Below are positions 11,346-20,651 of a stretch of DNA of 64,000 nt, one piece after another. Each line of letters starts with the position of its first letter. The first letter of the stretch is position 1. The position numbers and the translations under genes were made by a program. This DNA is from Massospora cicadina (taxonomy: Eukaryota; Entomophthoromycota; Entomophthoromycetes; Entomophthorales; Entomophthoraceae): assembly GCA_022478985.1 (NCBI GenBank), contig JAKSZP010017430.1:1-64000 (forward strand). The letters are read 5' to 3'. The notes below the pieces were generated by a model that saw nothing but the letters and a program-made list of their open reading frames with translations, had not been told where the DNA came from and ran no database searches.

Positions 11346-13025
11346 TTCACTTGTATGTCTACATATGTACACTCAGAGTATTGCAATATAGTGTTTACTG
11401 AGTGAATAGCGGCGTTATTAGCCAAACTGAGGGTGTGAATAATTCTCACCAATAAATTAGGAAACAATTCCTTTATCACACTGAGGGGGGTTGACAAATT
11501 GGCCTCATCTAAATGGACTTCAGTTAATTCTTCAGGATTCTCGGCAGTTTGAATCTTGTCCACCAGTTGTCAGGAATATGGCCGGACAACTTCCCTAATT
11601 ATCTTGGGGTCAACTTTCTTTGCCCCGGCTCTGGTCACAGCATTTACATTTAAATTATCCACTTGATACATCTGATCCTGCTCATCATCTATGAACAGAT
11701 CGCTGATATCAGTTTTCTTGGTCATAATGTTGGGAGGAACAGGCTTCTCCGCAGCTCTAGACTGTTTCCCATCTAGGCCATGGGCCCTTTTTCCTTATTT
11801 ATTGGTGGCTGCTGACTCTTTTTCCTGGACCATGTTGATATGATCCTTTGGCTTCTTACAATTCACGACAAAGTGTCTTTCCCTGCCACATTGGTAGTAG
11901 ACCTTTTCCTTCTTATTCAACCATCTGAATTCTTTGGGCTTATTCCATGGCACGGATCAATTGGTCATCTCTTTAGCTCCTTCATTTCCCTTTGTAGGAT
12001 TCAGATTGCATACCAGATTGGATTTGAAGCTTCTATTTGGGGCATCAAATGTCGCTCCCAGAATCTTCAAATTATCTACCATTTGCGAGGTAGTTATTTC
12101 CCTTTGTGAACATGGAAGACATCATGTGATGCAAATCAAGTTAGGGTTGAAGGGCTGCTTGCAAGGCAATTCTGGCATCAAAGTCATCCAGTTCTTTTGC
12201 TCCAACCAGGATCTGAGACTCCTGGTAAAACTGATCTGCGAAGCTAGCTAGAGACTCATCTTTATGGAACTGGATTCCTATAAACTCCTGTTTGCGCTTT
12301 GACATGCACGGTGGACTCCTGAAATCCTTCATGATGGCCGCCTTTGCCTCAGCATATGACCAGCTTTCCCCCTCCAGGTGATGTAACATTAAGTTCTGAC
12401 AGTTGATGTCTAGGCAATTCATGACCGTCAACGCCTTGTGACAATCCCCATAGTCATACATGGTCATGTTGAACAGTGAAAAACGCTGGAGCGTTATACT
12501 AATGGAACGTTGGAAACTTTAGCGTTGCCTTAAATTCCTGCGAGTTATCTCCGACTGATTCTCTCAGTTTGGTACTCGGCTAACTTGAGGAGTACCTTCA
12601 GGCATCATCTTTGAAATGGCAGCAAAAGCAGGTGGCATGTTCCTTGGGGTATTCGACTATTCAATTATCATGCGAGGACTTCTTTGGAATTGATTGCCAT
12701 ATCTGGCTCGCAAGCACATTTATGAGCTTTAAGTTCCTCCACCTGTTTGATTAGTCATTCTATATCTGCGCCAAAATTTCTCAAACAAATGCAATCCTTT
12801 TCTCGCTCCAATTTCAGGTATAAGACCTCTCAAATGAGGTCCCCTTCTCTCTTCTTCAATGAAGTTAAATTCCAAGTAACTCATTCCCAAAGCTTGCAAC
12901 ATTATCTATTCCTAACTCCACCTTGGCGACTTGTTCCTCCAAGGCTGCAAATTCCTGATGGTCCGCTGAGTTTAAGGCATTCTGGTTCACCATGGCTAAC
13001 TCAGCCGCAGTTTGCATAACTCATC
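11342..13025 (-). pseudogene. Element B gag (broken)
   Basis: Minus-strand gag. Frame 12467-12141 is the longest piece and shows MTMYDYGDCHKALTVMNCLD, then GESWSYAEAKAAIMKDF, KRKQEFIGIQFHKDESLASF and QESQILVGAKELDDFDARIA, a retroviral-type capsid segment. The zinc knuckle (about 11905-11860) is degraded to YYQCGRERHFVVNC. Frame 11563-11342 (TEVHLDEANLSTPLSVIKEL) lies between gag and PR. C carries the same segments in the same order (16620-16800), so this is Gag-Pol coding and not a separate gene. Stops and indels are spread throughout. Confidence 0.78.
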
Positions 13026-13063
13026 TCTGTATGACATATTTATAAATTCTTCAACTCAAATAC

Positions 13064-13081
13064 CCCCTGTAGTGAGCGCCA
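13064..13081 (-). promoter_or_regulatory. Primer binding site of element B
   Basis: The minus strand reads TGGCGCTCACTACAGGGG, one base different from A and G. It follows the LTR remnant end at 13085, where the terminal CA has mutated to AA. Confidence 0.7.
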
Positions 13082-13084
13082 ACT

Positions 13085-14245
13085 TTTAAAAATTTACTTA
13101 AAGGGGTCGTTATCAGCAAGCAACACTAGTAATCTTTTTACTGCAAAGGTTCAGTTTTCTTGTGCACTTTGTCACGTTGAATAGTATAATAGATTATTAA
13201 TCAATATTAGTATATCAACTATTATCCATAGTTGAGTATGATTTCTTATATCTCAGCTCAACGCTCTTTCAGTATTCCTGATTAATACTTAAGATGTCAT
13301 GATCTTAGGGATTTATTCCCACATTCTGTCCAACCCAATTTTTGCTGAGATTCCCTGGTGACAGTCTCTTTGGTCTAACACACAGTTGGCAGCTATCCCA
13401 ATTGTGTCTCCATCTTCTCTATATCCCCACTAAGATCTTTACTCTTTTCTCTAAGAGTCTTCCAATTATCGCACACAGCAATAATATCCTTGAGAAGAAT
13501 AGCACAATGAAGCTGATATAATTTTAATAATTAAGCTATATACCTAATGTAAACAAAAGAACTATATAACTTTTCTCATAATTACTGTTTATTACTAAAT
13601 TCTGTTTTTTTTAATGAAATCTAGGGAATTTATAGTGGGTATTCAGTCATCTAACCCTCATTTGACACCTCTTTGATATTCCAGTAGCCGTTGCTGTTGA
13701 ATCACCCATCCTCATCTCAGCAGTGATGGCCTTCCCTATCCTGGCTAGGATTCCATCATTGGACATCCTCAAGACCTCAAACGAAAAGAGTTGGAAAACG
13801 TGTCCCTAACGTTTCCCTCTTGATCCAAGCAAACTAACCATATTTGGCTAGCAACCTGATTAGGTAATGGGACTTATTACCCATTAATGCAGGTCACGCA
13901 CCAACCAATCAATTTTCTAGTTGCAGATGGCATCACTAGCCTCAAAACTTGCTATTCATTCCATATCAGTCAGTGATGAAACCTGACCTATCCAATCAGT
14001 ACACCTGATAGTTAATCACTATTAGATGCCCTATTTCGTCAGCAACTCCGCCCAATGAGATTTTAGTATCATCCATATTGATCCCTGACGGATATCACCA
14101 GGCGAATCCCCCCAAATCCCCTAAACTTAGTTACTCTGAAACTTGGGCCAACCAATTTATAATTCACTTCGCCTTAGGGATTTTTCCCCAAGCGATTCAT
14201 GGTAATCTAGCAGGATGGGAATATGGGCAAAAAACCCAACACCAA
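13085..14245 (-). repeat. Truncated 5' LTR of element B
   Basis: Minus-strand LTR, collinear with 4672 to about 5835 of the complete LTR. It retains the TATA box (13629-13635), R and U5 but lacks about 1.65 kb of U3. At about 14245 it stops and an oppositely oriented LTR piece of C begins. Identity with the complete LTR is visibly lower (roughly nine in ten bases) than between the A and B integrases. Confidence 0.78.
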
Positions 14246-15094
14246 CTGATTGGGAATTTAAGTATTAAGTTATGAGGCAGTGATGCTGCCTGCAACTAGC
14301 GAATCAATCAGTTGGTTCATGACCTGCCTTAATGGGCAACAAGTCCCATCACCTAAGCAAGTCTCTTGCTAATATTGTTGGTTCACATGAATCGAGAGGA
14401 AAACATTTGGGACACATTTTATGACTCTTTCCATTTTAGGTCTCTAGGATTTCCAATGATGGAATTTAGCCAGGATGGAAAAGACCATTTCTTTGGAGAC
14501 GAGGATGGGTAATTCAATGGCGATGGCTGCCGTTTATCAAGGAGGTGCCAACTGAGGGTTGGACGCCAAATTCCCCACTATAAAGTCCCTTAAGGATTCA
14601 CTAATAATGAATCATAAATTACCAGATCAACTACCAGAGTAGTATCTTAGTATAATTTTACATAATCCTTTTTGAGTTCTATTTTTTCTCAAGGAAATTA
14701 TTGCTGTGTGCTCTAATCGGGAGACTCTTTAGGATAAAGAGTAAGGATCTGAGTGGGGATCCAGAGAATAAGCTGAATTGAATTAGGGATTGCTGCTGAA
14801 TGTGTGTCATAGAGAGAAACCTTAAATAGGGATCTGAGCGTAGATTGAGTTAGGCGGTACCAGGAAATAAATTCTTATTCAGGACATCATAAGTATTTTG
14901 ATAGGAAATACTGGATGAGCATCGAACAAATTTCTAGTACTTTAATTCAACTGTGATAATAGTTGCCATAATATTATAAACGATTATATTTCACTATCAA
15001 ACAACGCAGAGAGTTGCACAACAACCCAAACCTGTGCAGTTAATATAATAGCGGTTATTAACTGAGAATAATAATAAACAGATAAATTTTAACA
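14246..15094 (+). repeat. Truncated 5' LTR of element C
   Basis: Plus-strand LTR piece, collinear with 22609-23463 of the C 3' LTR. It starts in ACCAACTGATTGGG and ends TTTTAACA, two bases before the primer binding site. It keeps a TATA box (CCCCACTATAAAGTCCC, TATAAA at 14579) but no upstream U3. It forms an inverted repeat with the B LTR remnant on its left. Confidence 0.78.
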
Positions 15095-15096
15095 AT

Positions 15097-15113
15097 TGGT
15101 GATCACTACAAGG
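15097..15113 (+). promoter_or_regulatory. Primer binding site of element C
   Basis: TGGTGATCACTACAAGG lies two bases after the LTR end. It differs at three positions from the PBS of A and G (TGGTGCTCACTACAGGGG). Confidence 0.7.
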
Positions 15114-15170
15114 TTTAGTTAATTAGAAGATAAGAGAAAGAGATGCATATAAAGATGATCTAAAAAACTA

Positions 15171-16640
15171 TGGATGGAGTTGGCAACCATTAACCAGAAC
15201 TTCATGAACTCAGCGGATCATCAAGAATTTACAGCCTTGGAGGAGAGAGTCACCAAGATGGAGGAAGGGGTTGATAATGTCACTAGTTTCAGAAATGAGT
15301 TACATGGAAAAGTGATGCGATTAAAGAAGAAAGAAGGGGACCTATATTGAGAAGTTTTTATTTTTAAAAATGGAGCGTAGGGTGGTCACATTTGTTTAAG
15401 AGCATTCAGCACAGATATTGAGTGGCTGATAAAACAGATCAAGGAGTTGAAGACTCACAAATGTGAATGTTAGCCATATGTGGCAACTGACACTGAAGAA
15501 AGAACTTGCCGTATGCTAATTGGAAAGATGACTACCCCAAGAAACATACCACCCACTTTTACCGCTATTTTGGAGATGATGTTCAAAATCACTCTCAAGT
15601 GAGCCAGGTAGCCAAACCAAGAGAAGGGTTAGAGAAATCTCAGATTGAATTCAAAGCAACACTGAAATTGCTGACTTTCCATTAGGATAATGCCCCAGCG
15701 TTTTTCTGATTGTTTGATATGACAATGTACAGATACAGCGATCATAAAAAGGCATTGATGGTGATAAATTACCTATATACCAATTGTCAAAACCTAGTGT
15801 TGCCTCATCTAGAGAGGGACAACTGATCACATGCAAAGGCCAAAGTGGCCATTATGAAGGAATTTGGAAGCCTGACACACATGTCAAAGTGCAAAAAAGA
15901 TCTTTAGCATTCAATATCATAAAGATGAATCCAAGCTTTTCTATTTGTTTCTACCAGGAATCACAAAACCTGGTTGGAGCGAAAGTGCTGGATGATTTCT
16001 ATACCTTAATTGCACTACAAGCAGCCCTTTGGACCTACCACAATATACACAGGATAATTTTTTCTGTGTTCATGACAGAAATTACCACCTATCAGATGGT
16101 AGACAATTTATAAATCTTGGGAACTATCTTTGATGCCCCAATAGAAGTTTCAAATCAAACCCATTATAAAATTAAATCCCACAAAGGGGAATGAGGGCGC
16201 TAAGGAGATGAATAATTGACCCAGTCTGGGGAATAAGCCCAAAGACCTCAAACGGATTAATAATAAGAAGAAAGTATGTTACCAGTGTGGAGGAAAGGGA
16301 CATTTCGCTACACACTGCAAGAAACCCAAAGATCAAATCTACGTGGTCCAAGTGAAAGAGTCTGCAACTGCAAAGGAGTCAGGAAAAGGGCCCACGGCCT
16401 ACATGGGGAACAGTCTAGAGCTGCAGAGAAGCCTGTTCTTCCTGATATTATACAAGATGAAATTGACATCAGTGATCTGTTCTTGGAAGAAGACGTACAG
16501 GATCAGCTGTATCAAGTAGTCAATTTGGACGCTAATGTGGTAACAAGATCCAGGGTGAAGGGGATCAACCTCAAGATAATCAAAGAAATTGCTTGGCCGT
16601 ATGCCCAACAACTTGTGGACAAGATTTGAGCTGCAGATTA
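15171..16640 (+). pseudogene. Element C gag (broken)
   Basis: Plus-strand gag. The N-terminal coiled-coil-like segment TALEERVTKMEEGVDN lies near 15235. The capsid segments that match B (the TMYRYSDHKKALMV region, AKVAIMKEFGS, QESQNLVGAKVLDDF) run from 15720 to 16090. An intact CCHC zinc knuckle, KVCYQCGGKGHFATHCKK, spans 16274-16324 with all four ligands, which makes it the best-preserved knuckle of the family here. The 16400-16620 stretch (QDEIDISDLFLEEDVQDQ) is the acidic region before protease. Stops at many sites end its function. It packages element RNA in intact relatives. Confidence 0.78.
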
Positions 16641-17620
16641 TCCCAAAGAATTTACTAAAGTTTGATTAGATGAGGCAAACCTGTCAAACTCCCTCAGCGC
16701 AATCAAGTGAATCATTCCCTGATTTGTCAGCGCAAATTATTCACACCCTCAATTTAGCTAATAATGCGCTATACACTCAGTAAATACTATTCTAAAATAC
16801 TCTGAGTGTAAGTATATAGATATACTAGTGATTTGAGTACAGGTGAGGGTGATTGTTGACAGTGGAGCACCCATTAATATTGTCTCGATGAAGTTCATTA
16901 AAGAATGAAGATCTCGCCTGACTTGAAACAAAAAAGAGTATGGAACAGATGGGCAAATACCACCATCTCATGTGGAGCGTACAGCGCTCTACTACTTTGA
17001 TTTGGATCTTTGCGGTGTCTGCATCAGTGATATTTTTGGCCAACCAAAACTACAACATTCTGATTGGGATGGAATTTCTATGAAAGTATGGAGTTAAATG
17101 TAACTTTGAGGATAATATGTTGACCATATTGGGTCAGACGTTACCATTGGCCTATTAAAAGGATGGGGAAGCTCCACTGAGTAGGAGAGTAACTCAGATA
17201 AACTTGATATATAATGATGGCATTGTCCCTATCTATAATCAACTAGTTGTCCAGAAGCGACGAAAAATGCTGATGAAAATCCTAGAAAATCAAATTCCAC
17301 TGAAGATTAAGAATGCAAAAACCATACCGCCAGGATCATAAATAATAGTTGACATGGAGTTGAAATTAAAGATACTGGAGCTACTGTATGGGGAGGTTGG
17401 AAGCCCCTAGAAGAAGTCCAGAGTAGAGCCTTGGGTGGCTCCTAGAATAATAATCTAAGTCCATGGAGAAATTCGAGTTCACCTGGCGAATTTAAGCGAA
17501 AAACTGATAAAGATTGAGAAGAATTAGATCGTTGCATTTGTTCACCTAATCCTGATGACCGAACTGAGGAAATTCCACAATTTTGGGACACTTGATGAAA
17601 TGGGATTACCAGCTGAAGTA
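16640..17620 (+). pseudogene. Element C protease and linker (broken)
   Basis: Plus-strand aspartic protease remnant. At about 16844-16880 the frame reads VRVIVDSGAPINIVSMKF, which keeps the D-S-G-A active site. The second half appears at about 17040-17130 as ILIGMEF and KCNFEDNMLTILGQT. The linker to RT (17290-17560) matches A and B, including ELLYGEVGSP and EKFHNFGTLDEM-like pieces. Frameshifts and stops interrupt it, so no cleavage activity is expected. Confidence 0.72.
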
Positions 17621-17637
17621 ACTGATATTTCAATCTG

Positions 17638-18640
17638 TTGGTTGATCAAGAGCAACTTGCTGATCTGATGGAAGGTCAGCAAGAGGAGGTGCTCAAATTG
17701 TTTGAAAAGTATCAGAAACTATTAGCCCAGGATGACCATAATTTGGGATGTTTGAGAGATGTGATTTACAAGGTCAATACCAGGGAAAATTTACAGATCA
17801 AAATGAGACCAATTCAGCAAGGGAAGAGTGACTGAAGTTTGTGGGAAAAAATCAGAAAACTAATGAAGAATGGGCTTCTAGTTACGTCGTCAAGTCCCTG
17901 GGTGAGTCTAATTTCTATTGTGAAGAAGAAAGATGGCTCTAATTAAATGGTCAATTAATGGAAGCTGAATAAGATTAAAAAGAAGGATTTGTATTCACTA
18001 CCAAGAATCGATATTCACTAGATCTATTGGGAGAAGCAAAGCTTCTCCATAATAGATCTAGTATCAGGAGATTGGCAAATCGATTTGCCAATAGAATACC
18101 AAGAAAAATGCATGATTATCACCACGTAGGGGCTATATCGACTGACAAGGATGCCCCAGGGTCTGTGCAATGTACCTGCGATGTTCCAGAGGGCCATGGA
18201 CGATATACTAAATGACTTGAAGTTTTCATGCGTCCTGGTGTATAATATAATATCGATTTGCTCAATAGGACGTTTACTGACTATCAGCATCACTTGGAGG
18301 AAGTGTTCAGGAGACTAAACGTGGCCAACCTGAATATTAAGCTGAGGAAGTGTCACTTCTTCAAGAAAAGTTGGAATACCTGGGATTCATGATCAACTCT
18401 AGTGGACTGCAGCTGCAAGCCCAGAAGATCGAAGCTATAGAACAAATGGCTGTGCCAAAGAGTGTCTGAGATATTCAAGTATTCCTTGGAATGGTTGGAT
18501 ACTATATAAGATTTATTTGGGATCTTACCAGAATCGCCAAACCCTTATTACATCTGTTGAAGCATCCAAAGAATGGATTTATTTGGAATTAAGAAGCACA
18601 GAAATCTTTCAATGAGTTACATCAGTACTTGATAGATTCT
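17638..18640 (+). pseudogene. Element C reverse transcriptase (broken)
   Basis: Plus-strand RT remnant. Frame 17638-17835 gives ADLMEGQQEEVLKLFEKYQK and DDHNLGCLRDVIYKVN, the entry segment. LMKNGLLV and ISIVKKKDGSN follow near 17865-17940, then RMPQGLCNVPAMFQRAMDDI at about 18150-18210. The YxDD catalytic box, expected near 18240, is destroyed (VYNIIS). HHLEEVFRRLNVANLNIK comes after it. Several in-frame stops are present. The role in live elements is cDNA synthesis. Confidence 0.8.
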
Positions 18641-19245
18641 CCAATTTTGAATTGTCTAAATTTTGATTGAGAATTTATTATACAAACAGATGCTTCGTTG
18701 ATGGTGATTGGCACCATATTGAGCCAAGTAGATGAACTTGGGGATGAACATACGGTGGTATATGTGAGCCAGACACTCTCAGCCACTGATAAGAATTACA
18801 CCATAACTGATCGTGAATGTCTTGTGGTCATTTACGCCTGTAAATAGTTTCAGGTGTACATTCATGGAATGCACTTTAAGGTGGTGACGGACCACTCTTC
18901 GCTGCATTGGCTTCACAATTTGAGAGAGCCTGAAGGATGACTGGCCCAATGGGCACAGAAGTTACAGGCTTATGACTATGAGATTTTTCACCAAGTGGGG
19001 GCTTCTCATCAGAATGCGGATGGCTTATTGCAGTTACCAATGGTCCAGATGGTATACCAGCAGGCGGATGAGCTACACCAGAGAATGGTCAATGGAGAAA
19101 TTGAGAATGAGCCCCAAGAAATCCAAGGTGTGCTTCGAAAAGCAATAGAAAACACTGAGACCATGGATGTACAAGTTTTAAGACGAACAATGGGAAGTGA
19201 TTACTATTTACAAAGCCATCAGGAAGAGCAGCTATTGTTCATGCC
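18640..19245 (+). pseudogene. Element C RNase H (broken)
   Basis: Plus-strand RNase H domain. FIIQTDASLMVIGTILSQVD at about 18672-18730 keeps the first catalytic Asp. The tract continues with YVSQTLSATDKNYTITDREC, where the second acidic residue lies, and VVTDHSSLHWLHNL, the third Asp. After LQAYDYEIFHQVGASHQNAD (18965-19020) comes a tether of about 70 residues before integrase (18995-19276 open). One Lys-to-stop change and a Gly-to-Arg-type stop break the frame. The enzyme normally degrades RNA in RNA-DNA hybrids. Confidence 0.82.
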
Positions 19246-20255
19246 ACTCATAAGGTTGTCAGGCATGGAGGCCTGAGAAAACAACTGACCATAATTTCCA
19301 GTACTATTACTGGTAGGCAATCAACTATGATGTCATAGACTATCTGGCTTGCTGTGTGGAACGCCAGTTGCATAAGCCACATAAGAATATTACTAGATAC
19401 TGACTGGTTCACCCTGGATTTACTTGGCATACAGTGTCCATTGATGTTATGGGACCACTGACGATGAGCACAGGGGGAGTCTAGTACATAATATTTGCAA
19501 TTGATTATCTGATGAGATGGGTCAAGATGAAGGCCCTTGCGAAAGTAGATGCTACCAGTACTGAGAAATTCATCTTGGATCAAGTAGTATACAACATGGA
19601 TACCCGCAGGTTCTGCTGGTGACAATGGGACCAACTTCACATCTCATGTGATCCTGAGATTGAACGAGATAATGGGGATCAGAGGAGTCATGTCAGTACC
19701 TTACCAGTTGGAGACAAATGGACTGGTAGAACGGGTGAATGGAACGCTGGCTTTGACGATGAGGAAGCTGGTCGCAGTAAGAACTTCCACATGGGGGACA
19801 TACCTGAGTTTGGTGACCTTTTCCTATAATACCAGTAATCATAAAGCGATAGGAAAAACACCATTTGAGTTACTTTATGGGAGTAAGGACACAATGGCAC
19901 TGATTTTATATTTGGTGGTAGAACCAACATTGGGGATGAGTTCCAAGCAGTACCTGAACCAATTGACAAATGTCCTGATCAAAATGCAATTGCAAGCATT
20001 TGATACAACTTTAAAGAAAAGGATTTGAGAGAAAATTATGGATGATATAAACTGACTGTCCTTAGAAGAATATCAAAATAGGGAAAGAGTTGCCTATTAT
20101 GATACACATGGTTTTTGGGAGAAGAAACAAATTGGATGCATTGTGGTCAGGTCCAATCAAAGTTATTGTCAAGATGGTGATGGACGCCTACTCCATCAAG
20201 AACCTCTTGGATGGAAGGATAGTAAATCAAGTCCATGCTAAGTATTTAAAGTAAT
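19245..20255 (+). pseudogene. Element C integrase (broken)
   Basis: Plus-strand integrase. The zinc region (19245-19385) is frameshifted, but HGGLRKQL and CCVERQLHKPHKN are visible, with the second Cys replaced by Arg. The first catalytic Asp lies in IDVMGP (19440) and the second in the GAC at 19621, before NGTNFTSHV-like sequence. The open frame 19648-20028 then gives YQLETNGLVERVNGTLALT with the catalytic Glu, and AIGKTPFELLYGS. The GPY/F-type tail, WSGPIKVIVKMVMDAYSIKN, lies at about 20145-20205. Intact copies insert cDNA; this one is split by stops and shifts. Confidence 0.82.
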
Positions 20256-20635
20256 GTATGGATGAAAAAATAAAAAAAGAGTTCCTGAAGGACCGCTAAC
20301 CATTTTGTTAGTTATGTCCTAATGATTTGGTTAAGTCCAAAAAAGGATAGCAGAACCAAACTAGACGTTTAAGTCTAAAAAAAGTAAGACCTCTGAACTA
20401 TAGAAAACTGGTAGGTCTAAGTATACCTAGGATCCAGTTTGGGGGTAATAAAATATAAAAGATGGATTACTGAAACAAAAAAGGTCAAGTCCCATGGAAA
20501 AAAAGAAGAAAAAAATCAAATAATTGATAAAAATATCAGAATAAATATTAAAAACGCATAGAAAACCCGATTCCTTATAATTTTTATTGGTTAATGGTTA
20601 TCCTAAATTCAGGGATGATTCCGCCTATGTCGCCT

Positions 20636-20651
20636 CTTGGGGGAGGGAGGA
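20636..20651 (+). promoter_or_regulatory. Polypurine tract of element C
   Basis: CTTGGGGGAGGGAGGA lies directly before the LTR start TGTATAACA, matching the B tract. Confidence 0.75.

Larger units (their letters stand above)
1..14245 (-). mobile_element. Tandem array of two Ty3/gypsy internal regions (A and B) sharing one LTR
   Basis: Read on the minus strand the order is truncated LTR (14245-13085), internal region B (13084-7519), full LTR (7518-4672), internal region A (4671-1, running off the window). A position 1 corresponds to B position 8417 and the two interiors stay collinear over gag, PR, RT, RH and IN. The middle LTR is at once the 3' LTR of B (a polypurine tract lies just upstream of it) and the 5' LTR of A (a primer binding site lies just downstream). 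This shape arises by unequal recombination between elements or LTRs rather than by two ordinary insertions. Both copies are inactive. Confidence 0.85.
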
